A stretch of 64,000 nucleotides of DNA from Aulostomus chinensis. Lineage: Eukaryota; Chordata; Actinopteri; Syngnathiformes; Aulostomidae. The notes under the pieces were generated by a model. The model saw nothing but the letters and a program-made list of their open reading frames with translations, did no database searches and had not been told where the DNA came from. This document shows positions 41,760 to 50,690 of this stretch, in pieces (position 1 is the first letter of the stretch; every line of letters begins with the position of its first letter). The stretch lies in NCBI GenBank assembly GCA_037954235.1, contig JBBMOA010000001.1, forward strand, positions 30,587,074 to 30,651,073, given 5' to 3'. The position numbers and the translations under genes are program-made.

Positions 41760-41972
41760 ATAGTGAATCGACTGTTGTCACATTTAAGGATCACTTGAGC
41801 TGATAAGATGAAGGCTACACAGGACCAGCTGGAGATTCCAGGGATTGAACCCAGGGCCTCATACATGCTCAGCATGCGCTCTACCACTGAGCTACACCCC
41901 CTCTGGTAGAGTCACTGTTTAACTGATGCAGGAACACAAACACAGACACAACATTTATTTTCTTCATTTTAG
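41760..41972 (-). repeat. Left arm of an inverted duplication with a tRNA-Ala copy
   Basis: Read on the minus strand, this matches 53718-53940: ccctaaaatgaagaa, gtgtctgtgtttgtgtt, gcatcagttaaacagtga, the tRNA-Ala body, and cttcatcttatcagct. The homology resumes at 43203-43275, matching 53630-53700, after a Penelope-like insertion. The two copies are inverted and about 11 kb apart. Confidence 0.88.
41830..41901 (-). pseudogene. tRNA-Ala (AGC) pseudogene
   Basis: The minus strand has D-arm GCTCAGTGGTAGAGC, a seven-base anticodon loop TGAGCAT giving AGC, and T-loop TTCAATC, so it is alanine-type and 72 nt long. Damage: position 33, almost always T, is G; the acceptor stem (GGGGGTG with AATCTCC) has a mismatch at its inner pair plus wobbles; and the T-stem carries two wobble pairs. 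The paralogue at 53787 is intact and reads CGC. It is probably non-functional, but only an expression assay could exclude activity. Confidence 0.8.
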
Positions 41973-42044
41973 GGATGTCTGTGTAGGTTCTCATTCATCC
42001 AGGTCATCGTAGATCGAAGCGAAGTAAAATCTGGTCAAATGGAC

Positions 42045-42094
42045 GTAAGTTTATCTTGAAGACGTTTCACCTCTCATCCGAGAGGCTTCTTCAG
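42045..42094 (-). ncRNA. Hammerhead ribozyme core of the Penelope pseudo-LTR
   Basis: On the minus strand: CTGAAGA (42094-42088, matching the CUGANGA core), a stem II with CCTCTC pairing to GAGAGG over a GGAT loop, then GAAAC (42068-42064). An ACGT directly after GAA can pair with ACGT at about 42046-42043 as a short stem III next to a GTC cleavage triplet. Hammerhead motifs in Penelope-like pseudo-LTRs are established. I did not confirm stem I. Confidence 0.6.
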
Positions 42095-42272
42095 TTCTAG
42101 TGAAGAGTGTGGAAACTCCAGCTTATAAACCTATGTGGGAGTGGTCAGTGCTATTGTGGTGGAAACGACCCTCCCGAGACTCACCTGGCCTCCCCAAACG
42201 ACAGTCGTTGTGCGGTGTCAGGGAGTTTCACCGACCACTCAGATGCTAATGGACTGTGCTGGCAGCAGCAAC

Positions 42273-43160
42273 TCAGTCGCGTTTTAAGGTCTCATATGTG
42301 TGAATGTCACTGAGAAGAGAACTGATCTTGTCCTGGTAGTCAGTTGTGTCAAGGACCACCATGCATCTTCCTTTGTCAGCCGGAAGGATGGTGATGTTCT
42401 CATCTTTGCTCAGTGCATTCAAGGCCTTCCTTTCCTGGACCGAGAGGTTGGCAGAGGGGACCTTCGCTTCGGAGAGGGCCGCTGTGACCTTGAGTCGTAG
42501 TTCATCTGCTTTTGTGGTGGAGAGGTTGTTCTTCTTGATGGCGGATTCTGTGGCAGTGATGAGGTCCACCGTCGGGAGATGTTTCGGGGTGACAGCAAAG
42601 TTCATTCCTTTGGCAAGGACGCGTTTCTCAGGACTGGTGAGCTCCCTGTTGGATAAGTTCCTTATCCACCTGTCCTGCGAGTCCGCTGGGGTTGGGCCTT
42701 CTGCTTCTCGTTCCCGGTCGAGGCGAGACTGGAGGCGAGCGAATGTCCTTTTCTGCCTCTCCTTGCTCTTCTGATGTTGAGATAGTTGGGCTGTCCCAAC
42801 GAAGGAGGTGACCTTGTCCAAGATGGCGGGTGGCAAAAATGGCGATAACTCTTGATTAAGGTGATCTAGCTTGGTCTTTAGTCCCTCGATGGTGAAATGG
42901 ACCTGTCTCACTCTCTCGTTGAGAAGCTGATTTTGTGCCCGTTCCAAAATCTTGCTGGCCCTGTGGCCCCTCACGGTGGATCCTAGTAGTAGGCTAGTGG
43001 GAATGAGGTTGTGTTGGCGGCATCGGAGGTTGGAACGTAGATGGTTCCTGTAGTCTGCGATTTTCCTTGCAGTCCTTTCGCATTCCCGCACCACACTAAG
43101 GATGTCCTTCCCATAGTGTTCGGCAAGATGTCTGTGTAGGTTCTCATTCATCCAGGTCAT
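42273..43160 (-). pseudogene. Penelope-like polyprotein, N-terminal fragment
   Basis: A 295-codon open frame starts with an ATG inside the pseudo-LTR (MTWMNENLHRHLAEHYGKD). Near the C-terminus it has LSKDENITILPADKGRCMVV, the conserved pre-RT motif of Penelope-like elements, and it ends at YETLKRD. Full proteins of this kind continue with reverse transcriptase and a GIY-YIG nuclease, about 800 residues in total, so roughly two thirds are deleted. The remaining frame has no stop, which suggests a fairly young copy. It cannot be catalytic because the RT and nuclease residues are absent. Confidence 0.85.
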
Positions 43161-43202
43161 CGTAGATCGAAGCGAAGTAAAATCTGGTCAACTGGACGTA
43201 AC

Positions 43203-43275
43203 TGAGCCTGTGATCTCAAAGGCTCTGTGATCTCTGTCATTTCACTGTGATGTCAGCCCTCACAGTCTGAAGGCG
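43203..43275 (-). repeat. Rest of the left inverted-duplication arm
   Basis: The words gagcctgtgatctcaaagg, ctctgtgatctc and tttcactgtgatgtcagcc match the reverse complement of 53630-53700. This piece was separated from 41760-41972 by the Penelope insertion. Confidence 0.85.
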
Positions 43276-43282
43276 TGTTCAC

Positions 43283-43650
43283 ATCAATCGTGACACAAAT
43301 TTTCGTGCAACAAGTTCACATGTAAAGTCCATGTAGAGAGCTGAACTGGTGTGTGTACTCGCCGGCAACGTGAGTGACGCGTATTCATGCATTTGAAAGT
43401 ATTCAACTTTTGTGACAAATTCTCATGACAAGGAGTCCAGAGAGCCTGTCAGCGTTGAGATTCCCCTGGCGTCAGGGAAGTCATGTCAACGGTCCTGGAG
43501 CCTGGAGTTGGTGTTGGACCTTGATATCCTGGCACCGATCCTCACAAACAGGTCATCGAACAGGAACCTCGTCAGCCTGAAGTAGCGCTGGAAACGGCCG
43601 TCGTCCAGGCGCAGTTCTTGGAGAAAGAGAGTTAAGAAGTTTAGAGGTCC
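43283..43650 (-). mobile_element. Truncated PIF/Harbinger transposon
   Basis: Minus-strand codons at 43620-43486 read QELRLDDGRFQRYFRLTRFL then FDDLFVRIGARISRSNT, followed by TGA. This is the N-terminal segment of fish HARBI1-like transposases. The family continues for about 300 residues with a DDE nuclease, which is absent. The plus-strand end gaaggcgtgttcacat may be a terminal inverted repeat; I found no partner. The element is dead. Confidence 0.7.
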
Positions 43651-44000
43651 AAGAAGCTTCTTCAGTTCAAAACTTGCCTTTAACCTTCAGTCTAACGCTG
43701 TTCCAGCATTGGATGAAAGAGACTGGTGCTCTCATCTTCTTCAACACTGACTTGTTCTACCAGGACAAGAGAATCTGAGCTTGGATGTCATTTAGCAGTC
43801 AAAGGCTTGTTAAACTGGTCAACATCAGCTGGTGTTCACTCTGATGATGTAGCGATGGTCTGGATTCTTCCTTCTGGAGCACCAAGCTGCTGGGAAGAAG
43901 CCTGATGATGTCAGAGTTGTGTTCAGTGGCTCCTGCTGGGTCCATTTCCGACAAATGGGCTCCAAAGAGTTCAGCTGTTTCAAAGGTCAGGGTTGCTGTT
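43650..44000. other. Sequence upstream of tRNA-Ser, nothing recognised
   Basis: No gene, repeat family or obvious control element is visible. Confidence 0.3.
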
Positions 44001-44004
44001 AGCA

Positions 44005-44086
44005 GACGAGGTGGCCGAGTGGTTAAGGCGATGGACTGCTAATCCATTGTGCTCTGCACGCGTGGGTTCGAATCCCATCCTCGTCG
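44005..44086 (+). tRNA. tRNA-Ser (GCT)
   Basis: An 82-nt tRNA with a long variable arm. The acceptor GACGAGG pairs perfectly with CCTCGTC, and the discriminator base is G. The anticodon stem ATGGA/TCCAT closes the loop CTGCTAA, giving anticodon GCT (serine AGC/AGT codons). The T-arm B box is GGTTCGAATCC and the D-arm holds TGGCCGAGTGG. It looks functional. There is no TTTT terminator until about 44141, 55 nt downstream; tagtttct may serve weakly. Confidence 0.95.
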
Positions 44087-44089
44087 CAA

Positions 44090-45415
44090 GTGTCTCTAGT
44101 TTCTGCTCCTAGATTATGGAAAGACTCTGAACTGTGAGGCTTTTAACTGACACAGATACCAGTTGAGTCAACTTCCCTTTCACAACCTGACCAAAACAAC
44201 TCTGACACCCAGAGCTCACATGTGTCAATCACCTCTGGAGAAGGTCCCGCCCCCTTAGAGCCATAAATCCTCCCATCAGTGAAGAAAACTGAAGACACCT
44301 CTTGGATGAGAGCTGAAGCGTCTTCTAGAAACCTGAAACAGTCCACTTGGAACGTTTAAATAATTCTACAATCCTACAGTTTCATTGAGCTTTTGTCCAA
44401 AGCCATGTTCATGTATCACATGTATATAATATATATGTGACACTCGTTCATCTACTCATTAACCAAAAATGCAGTCTAATACCAGTAAATTTGTGCAGAA
44501 GAAAACGTTATTTGTGCTGCTTCTTTATTCATTTATTTAGTTTAGTTCGTATTTTTTAATGTGTTTTCTTTCAAGTCACATTTTGTCCATTAACTTCATA
44601 ATCAGAGTCGCCATCTCATCACATGACTAAAGTCTGGGTTCTGTATTGGTGGTAAAATATCCTTCCATGCCCCTCACTAGTTTGCACACAGAAAAGCATA
44701 TTTTACTGGTTTCAGACCTCTTAGCTTGTTCTCTCTCTTAAACCAGCTGAGGCAGCTTTCATTGTGTGATTCATTTTAAAATATAAATATGGAACAGAAC
44801 CATTGGAATAAGATGTCAGGACATTTGAAGGAATGTCAATCTCCTGTTGAAATGTTGCAGTGTGCAGCTGAGGCTCTCTGGCAGTGGCACCAGGAGCCAC
44901 AATGGCAGAACCTGGACCCTCCTGGAGGAGAACCACAGGTGAGGGCCTTCTTGGCTCCAGATTGATGGAAATAAAGTGTCTGAGGCTGTTAGCAGCCATG
45001 AAGTTGATCTGGTTGGCACTGGTATTTGTTCTTGCTGCAGCTCAGGAGTGATTCAGGAGAAGAGTTTCAGAACAGCCAAGGTTGGGGACTGGAATTCTAA
45101 AATGTCCCCTGGAACCAGACAACCTTGGGAGGTAAAACCTCCAATCATAGCCACTCAGATGCAGCAGCAGAAAGAAGCTGTCATCCACCCTGACAGTCAG
45201 AGCATCAAGTCAAGAAAACATCACCATCTTGTAGTTCCAAACCTTCACCTGTCAGCTTCAGCTACTTCTGATTGTGGGACTTCAAACTTGAACACAATGG
45301 AATTTGGACAAGGAGTTTTCCTTCAAGTCCAAACATCATCGTCCAGCCTCCAACCAGAGGTCCATCAGTTATCATGGAGCCACAGGTGGAGTCTGGATTC
45401 TTTTCTAGAATGAGA
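44090..45415. other. Intergenic sequence between tRNA genes
   Basis: Only short open frames without recognisable domains occur (for example 44976-45413 plus strand). An AT-rich alternation (tatataatatatatgtg) is at 44424-44440. No feature is supported. Confidence 0.35.
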
Positions 45416-45425
45416 CGACAATGAC

Positions 45426-45505
45426 AGTCCTGCCAAGTGACATCACTGACATGAATGGATGACTTCAGTCATGTGACTGGATGACTTCAGTCACGTGACT
45501 GGAGG
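45426..45505 (+). repeat. Dispersed repeat with an internal 22-bp tandem
   Basis: The block agtcctgccaagtga ... tgacatgaatggatgactt recurs directly at 49035-49083. Here its end is duplicated: ggatgacttcagtcatgtga is followed by a second near-identical copy with cacgtgact. Confidence 0.75.
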
Positions 45506-45509
45506 ACAC

Positions 45510-45765
45510 CCAGATAGCAAAGGTCCACTCATGTGTGTCCTCACTGCTCCACAGGTCTGTCAAATGTTCTGTAAAATAGTTGGACCCAGCAGAGCTGCTA
45601 GATTAGGAGTTGATGGAGTCGTTGCAGATACCAGGGTCCAAAGTCCAGCTTGAACCTGGTTTGTGCAGTTCTTTGTCAAGCTAGCAGCCATTCTTTTCAC
45701 TGCCAAGCTAAAGTGACTTCTGTCAACAAAGGTCAACATACAAAAGGATATTTCTACTGGCAGTT
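45510..45765. other. Intergenic, nothing recognised
   Basis: No coding or repeat signal supported. Confidence 0.3.
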
Positions 45766-45769
45766 CAAG

Positions 45770-46080
45770 ATTTTGATCAAACTCCTTTTTCAGAGCTGGA
45801 ACCTTCCTCTTGTGTCAGCTTTCTGTTCCCATCTCCATGGTAACGGTCAGTTTTGACCCACGTCTTCAATCAGCTGTCAAATAAACTAAAACAGTTTTCT
45901 ATCCTCCAAGTTGTTTCCATCTCTTGGTGACCTTGTTAGGCTTCCTTATCCATGGAAATATTGGTTTGAAGATTTAGTTGTGGGCCTCTGGACCTTTTTT
46001 TAGTCACTAAACCCTGGATTTATTTTTTCAGCAACAGAACTTTAATACAAACACAAAATGAAAAGCAGAACAAGCCAGAA
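45770..46080 (-). repeat. Inner inverted-duplication arm, likely a piggyBac 3' end
   Basis: The reverse complement matches 51030-51360: gttctggcttgttctgc, attaaagttctgttgctga, aaaaaggtccagaggccc, tatttccatggataagg, gtgggtcaaaactgaccg and ttaccatggagatggg. The partner lies directly after a piggyBac transposase fragment, so both are probably the 3' end of one piggyBac family. The near-palindromic ggtcaaaactgacc resembles piggyBac subterminal repeats (inference). Confidence 0.75.
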
Positions 46081-46089
46081 CCCAAAATA

Positions 46090-46640
46090 TGGATTTGCAA
46101 GGTCAACAAACAACAACCAGTCAAGCAAACCAAACCAACAGAAACCAACTACAAATTGTTTGAGTCATGACAAAGTCCAGGACCCACTTTTCACCCTACA
46201 ATGTAAACCAATGGGAGGCTGTCTCCTCAGACACACATAGCCTCAAACTGACGCTTCTCTCGTCTACACTGTAACTCTCTCCACTTCACAAATAACTTCA
46301 CTACATTCCTGACAAAAATGCCTACTAAAATATGTTACATTCAACTTTTGACCACAATCTGGGGATTGATGAGCCTTTTTCAAACAACAAACTCTCCAAA
46401 AATCCTCTCTCCTCTCCACTCTGACAGAGAGCAGCGGGGGAGGGGCTCTTAGAGGCTCAGCTCTGATTCTCACTTGGTGTCACACTGAGGCTTCTACCTC
46501 CTAAACTACAAGTCCCACCGCTCTCATAAAATACATCCTTGGATTCAGGATGACTCCTGCTACTTTTCTGCAGTGGACAGAAGGAGGCTCAGGCCCTAAC
46601 AACACTGCCTCCAGCTTTAATTAAGACCTCAGTTTTGTTC
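46090..46640. other. Intergenic, nothing recognised
   Basis: Short open frames on both strands have no recognisable domain. Confidence 0.3.
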
Positions 46641-46657
46641 TCTGCCTCCATGACAGG

Positions 46658-46865
46658 TTAATGGACATCAACTGGTCCTGAGTCACCAGGAGACACAGAC
46701 ATGTCCAGCTGAGTGACATCAGCAGGACTGTGGAGGTTTATACTGAGTCTCCTGACGACAAGTGGCAGTACAGAGATATTAAAGAGGGTCTGAGCTAAAA
46801 CTGAACCTTGGGGAACTTCAACCTTTGATCTCAGAGTTCTGTTTTTAATCTTAGAATTCTTTCTT
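46658..46865 (-). mobile_element. L2-like LINE reverse transcriptase fragment
   Basis: The minus-strand frame contains VPQGSVLAQTLFNISVLPLV and INLHSPADVTQLDMS. These align with the VPQGS-x-LGP-x-LF motif and the FHCYADDTQLY motif of fish L2/Maui-type reverse transcriptases. The catalytic YADD is decayed to SPADV, so the copy is dead. Length is about 65 codons of a roughly 900-codon protein. The surrounding sequence shows no element ends. Confidence 0.7.
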
Positions 46866-46967
46866 TGATCTCTCCTTGATTTCTCAATGATTTCTTTGTG
46901 GACTCCAATTGTCTCTGATCTCTCAGTGAGACAAAGACAGAGCAGCTCCAACCTCAGCCTCCAGGAG

Positions 46968-47039
46968 GCCCTGATCCTCTAGTGGTCAGTCCTCTGTGTT
47001 GTGGCTGCAGCAACCCTGGTTTGAATCAGGGTCCCAGCA
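46968..47039 (+). pseudogene. tRNA-His (GTG) pseudogene
   Basis: 72 nt with D-arm TCTAGTGGTCAGT, anticodon region GTTGTGGC (GTG) and T-arm CCTGGTTTGAATCAGG, clearly histidine-type. The acceptor GCCCTGA against TCCCAGC has three mismatches in the middle, and the B box has GGTTTGA instead of GGTTCGA. Probably inactive. Confidence 0.75.
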
Positions 47040-47044
47040 GCAAC

Positions 47045-47785
47045 ATTCCTACTGACTAGTGTTTGTTGTTCAACTGGACAGTTGGTCTGGTGAAGCTCTC
47101 TCAGACACTCCTTTCTTCATCCTCCCTTCAGGCTCAGCAGCATCAGTGTCAATGTGTCTGACTCGGACCAGAACCCTCAACCTGGAGGCTGTGGTGCAAT
47201 GAGAACACATCTGACAACCAATCAGAGGAGGGTCTGTTTGACTCCTGGAAACTCCATGAAAGCCTGAGAGGAACTTGTTCTTCATCTCCAAATTCCCTCC
47301 CTGCACGTTGTCTCTCCAGAAATCATTCAAGTCCAAGTTGAACCTTAGACTAAAAGCTCCCAGTAGGTGATGCAGGCTCCACCTCACTCCTGGTTCTGGA
47401 ACCTCACCAGTTCTTGCTCTCTCACCACTTGGATCTCATGTTCCTGACATCTCTGAGCTTGTTTCCTATCCACCTGTCTCATGTTGATGAGGTCATCCAG
47501 CCTGATGATGTCTAGGTTCTCCTTTGAGTGTTTCCCTCTGGGAGAGTTCTCTCTCTGTAACTTGTGTGTGTGTTTGCTCGTATCCTGTTTCTCCTTGACA
47601 GCACTTTAGTGTTTTTACCACTGGTGTCTCATCTGTGGTTCACCTTTTATTTGACTTCTTTGTCAAAGATGAAGGTGTTTGTGGTCATTCATCAATCATG
47701 TGATGGCTCATGTGACTGTGAGTCTGATGAAGAGCTTGTAGCGTCTCTCACTCTGATCACTTCAGGCTATTGAAGCTACTCAGGT
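47045..47785. other. Intergenic, nothing recognised
   Basis: No feature supported; the local open frames have no recognisable domain. Confidence 0.3.
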
Positions 47786-47788
47786 GTA

Positions 47789-47861
47789 GCCTGACTAGCT
47801 CAGTCGGTAGAGCATGAGACTCTTAATCTCAGGGTCGTGGGTTCAAGCCCCACGTTGGGCG
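47789..47861 (+). tRNA. tRNA-Lys (CTT)
   Basis: 73 nt. The acceptor GCCTGAC pairs with GTTGGGC, using two G-T wobbles where the usual vertebrate gene has GCCCGGC. D-arm is GCTCAGTCGGTAGAGC. Anticodon stem TGAGA/TCTCA holds loop CTCTTAA (CTT). T-arm is GTGGGTTCAAGCCCCAC. It is structurally complete. No TTTT terminator appears within 60 nt; the nearest candidate is actttct. Likely functional or recently so. Confidence 0.92.
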
Positions 47862-47869
47862 TTCATCTT

Positions 47870-48835
47870 GAACATCCCTGCTTGTTCTCTCACTTTCTGC
47901 AGCTGTGATTGGGAATTGTAAGAAAAATCACTGAATGAACAACACAAACACAGACTGTGTCTGAAGTTCCACACCTGCACCCGACTCAGAATGAAAAACC
48001 AGTTTGGAATCAATTGTATCCACTGTCAATCCTGATTCTGGAGAAATTTCTTCATATGTATTGATGGACGCGAGCCAAGCAGAAATTTCCCACAATGCCA
48101 TAGTGTTTGGTCAGTGTTGAGCAGGCGTCAGTCTGACAATGATGTCATATTATTGTGTCATCACCTGACCAGACCCAAAAGTAGGCTCAGGTATCAGTTT
48201 CTTCTCAATGCTAACGTCTGCTAGCTTAGTCTGCTACTTTGATGGCTCTGCCTGCTCAAAGGTCCAGACCCCTGGATGTGGTGGTTCCTACCTGAACGTA
48301 GATTCTGTCAGCTCATGTTGTTAAATCAACTCACCAGGAACACCAGTAGATTTCAATGGACTGACAATGAGTCTCATTGAATGGGTGTCTCGTCCAACGA
48401 GAAACACTCAGTCTCAGGTTGAAGCTCATCAATGAGGTCTTGTGGATCAGTGGCTTGCATGAATGAATGAGTTGGAAGACTTCTTGGAAATTAAAGAGGA
48501 TTTAATACAATTAAGAAAACCCTTAAGACAGAGTGATAATTCCAGCAGAGTAATTAAGGCCCATATTGAGTAGCAGGTATGAATTAGCCTGGATTTATCT
48601 GAGCTTCAAGTAGACGTCAAAGAGGCAGGTGGAAAGGTGTGTAGGATGAACGATGGTGACCTCCAACCAAATGAAGAGGACTGAGTGGAGGCTGACCAGC
48701 TCTACGGAGTCAGGCGGAGTTTGGCAGCGAGACAGGAGTCCAGGCCTGAATCGGTGTGTGGCAGCACAGACAGCTGTGAGCTGTCATGCCTAATTGGCAA
48801 TTGCACAGCCAACCACCGGAGGCGCCCTCACTCAT
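47870..48835. other. Intergenic, nothing recognised
   Basis: No gene or repeat family could be supported. Confidence 0.3.
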
Positions 48836-48839
48836 AAGA

Positions 48840-49010
48840 GGGGCGATTCCCTCCCTGCCCCATCTCTCTCTCTCTCTCTCTCTCGCTGCTCCTGACGGGT
48901 GACGTCATTTCCGCGCCGGATGTTTTGCTTCGGACAGGTAACGCGGCTTGTCTGCTCACCTGCTGCTCTTGGCTCACGTAGCACTGAGCTAATGATTGTG
49001 TATTGTGCTG
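48840..49010. promoter_or_regulatory. CpG-rich promoter-like segment with a CRE site
   Basis: A (TC)n run (48863-48884) is followed by TGACGTCA at 48900-48907, a perfect CRE palindrome, then tttccgcgccgg, an ETS-like and GC-rich stretch. A donor-like cagGTAACG is at 48935-48942. CpG density is far above the neighbourhood. It could be the promoter and first exon of an unseen transcript, or a piece of a transposon. No open frame supports a gene. Confidence 0.3.
48863..48884 (+). repeat. (TC)n microsatellite
   Basis: Uninterrupted TC dinucleotides directly upstream of the CpG-rich segment. Confidence 0.85.
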
Positions 49011-49034
49011 CAGAGCGGCCGATTTGGTAATGAG

Positions 49035-49083
49035 AGTCCTGCCAAGTGAAATCACTGACATGAATGGATGACTTCAGTCACAT
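49035..49083 (+). repeat. Second copy of the 45426 dispersed repeat
   Basis: agtcctgccaagtgaaatca followed by ctgacatgaatggatgactt matches 45426-45480 directly, without the tandem duplication seen there. Confidence 0.75.
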
Positions 49084-49483
49084 GACCCAAACAGCGACCA
49101 TCAGTCTCCCTCCAATCCTGTACTTGGGTAAACAACAAAAACAGAGTAAAAGTCTCTGGCAACATATTTGTTTCCTGTAGGGTTTCTTCATGTATGTGTG
49201 GTGTACCTGCTTTCCCAGAGGACTGCCATCTTTGTTCTGTGGGCTGACATGTTTTAGTGTCAGCACAGGTCATAGCGCTGAGACTGAACTCTCATTCTCC
49301 TCCAAGTAGTATTTCCACCTCACACTCCTACAGATATTCAAGTGAACAGGGAACACAAATTTATGCTCAACTTCTCCTGTGTATTCATCCACAGTCACTA
49401 AACAACAACCAAACCAAACAAAAGAGGTTTGCTAGCATGGCGATCAGCTGTAGTTCACCATCTTATCCAGGTCACATGACTCA

Positions 49484-49735
49484 GGAGTAGCGTGGCCGTC
49501 TGGCAACCAAAGGGTGGCTGGTTTGATCCTCACTTTCTCCAGTGACCATGTCAAAGTGTCCTTGAGTAAGAGACTGAACCCCTAAATACTTCTGATGAGT
49601 AGGTTGGCTCCTTGCATGGCAGCCTTCAGCATCAGTGTGTGAGTGTGTGTGAATGAGAGGACATTGTTCAGCTCCTTGAGTGCTGCTGAGGTAGAAAGGC
49701 TCTGTACAAACTGAGTCCTTTTACCATTTCTTTCC
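49484..49735 (+). mobile_element. Teleost tRNA-derived SINE
   Basis: The head gtagcgtggccgtctggcaa with a B-box-like ggtttgatcctc is followed by the words ccatgtcaaagtgtccttga, gactgaacccc, tcagtgtgtgagtgtgtgtg and gtagaaaggctctgtacaaa, ending ccttttaccattt. This order is that of a SINE family spread through teleost genomes. The copy is full length or nearly so, but diverged. Confidence 0.75.
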
Positions 49736-49871
49736 TGCTTCTAGCAGCGCTGTTGTCACTTCCTGTGACCGTGGGAGGAAAGGGGTCCCCCTTCAGAATC
49801 AGTTTTATATCATTATGTTACTTCCTCTTCAACATGCCTTTAGCAGACCAACTCAGAGAACAGCACAGTGA

Positions 49872-49953
49872 GGTGGTGGGGCTGAGCGGTCTAAGGCACT
49901 GGATTTAGGCTCCAGTCTCTGAGGAGGTGTGGGTTCAAATCCCACCACTGCCA
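49872..49953 (+). tRNA. tRNA-Leu (TAG)
   Basis: 82 nt with a long variable arm. The acceptor GGTGGTG pairs with CACTGCC using two wobbles. Anticodon stem CTGGA/TCCAG encloses TTTAGGC, giving TAG (leucine CTA). T-arm is GTGGGTTCAAATCCCAC with a perfect B box. No TTTT terminator occurs in the next 70 nt. Probably functional, though the acceptor wobbles lower certainty. Confidence 0.9.
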
Positions 49954-50044
49954 TCATGTCACTGGAGAGGTGTGGCAGGTCTCTCGCAGCCTTTCCTTTC
50001 ACTTCCACAGGTATCTTCAAACCTGTGACCAAAAGAAGAAGTGG

Positions 50045-50390
50045 GTCCTGAAAACTCTCCAGCTGGTCCAGAACGCTGCTGCCTGACTAGAACTAGTAGA
50101 AGAGACCATGTCTCTCCTGTACTGGCTTCTCTGCATGGCTCCCTGTCACATTCAGAATAGAATTCTAAATTCTCCTTCTACCATCAAAGTCCTCAACAGT
50201 CAGGCTCCTTCCTACCTGACAGAGCTCCTAGTCCCCTATTATCCAGCTAGAACCCTTCGCTCCCAGGATGCAGGGTTACTGGTGGTTCCTAGAGTTCTGA
50301 AAGTAGAATGGAGCCAGAGGCTTCAGCTATCAGGCTCCCCTCCTGTGGAACCGTCTCCCAGTTTCAGTGCTCACAGTGGTCCTCAGTGAG
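50045..50390 (+). mobile_element. L2-like LINE, 3' end of the coding region
   Basis: Frames switching by frameshift spell LQLVQNAAA, HVSPVLASLHGSL and then LNSQAPSYLTELLVPYYPAR, TLRSQDAGLLVVPRV. These correspond to the C-terminal part of fish L2/Maui-type proteins (LQ.VQNAAARL, PVLASLHWLPV, APSYL.DLL.PY.P.R.LRS). Stops and frameshifts show it is dead. The opposite orientation to the fragment at 46.66-46.87 kb argues for a separate insertion. Confidence 0.8.
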
Positions 50391-50399
50391 CTCAGGGAG

Positions 50400-50690
50400 C
50401 TTGTGAGGATAACCAGACACATGAAAAACTAGAGGGAACATTGGCTGGAGCTCAGTGTCTCCTGATGTACATGGCAGGGCAGCTGCTGCTGATGTCATCA
50501 AAATGAGCCCTGGAATCACAAGGTTTGCTGTGACGAGAGGCAGTGACATCAAGACATGTTTGGAGCTGTTTATGGTTGATGGTTCTGTTCATGCCACTGT
50601 CACTACAAAGAGTCAGCATTGCTGTGACAAACCTCAAAGGAAAAAAAGTCCATGGTGACAAGTGGAAAGACATTGATGAGGGACACCTGG
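50400..50690. other. Sequence between LINE and piggyBac remnants
   Basis: Contains overlapping frames without clear homology; its right part may belong to the piggyBac copy. Confidence 0.3.

Larger units (their letters stand above)
41975..43202 (-). mobile_element. Internally deleted Penelope-like retroelement
   Basis: Direct repeats at 41975-42048 and 43128-43202 (tgtctgtgtaggttctc ... ctggtca ... ggacgtaa) are the pseudo-LTRs. Between them, on the minus strand, lies the N-terminal part of a Penelope-like reverse transcriptase. The RT core with its catalytic Asp motif and the GIY-YIG endonuclease are missing. The 3' part keeps the hammerhead core. The upstream pseudo-LTR is partial, a usual Penelope arrangement. 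The element interrupts the 41760-43275 arm; the inverted copy at 53.7 kb lacks it, so insertion came after that duplication or into this copy only. Confidence 0.88.

Noticed and set aside
42346..42774. Plus-strand 142-residue frame
   Set aside because: It is the antisense shadow of the Penelope-like frame on the minus strand, which carries the recognisable ILPADKG motif.
49484..49560. A possible tRNA gene at the SINE head
   Set aside because: Only a degenerate B box remains and no cloverleaf forms; the downstream words identify a SINE.
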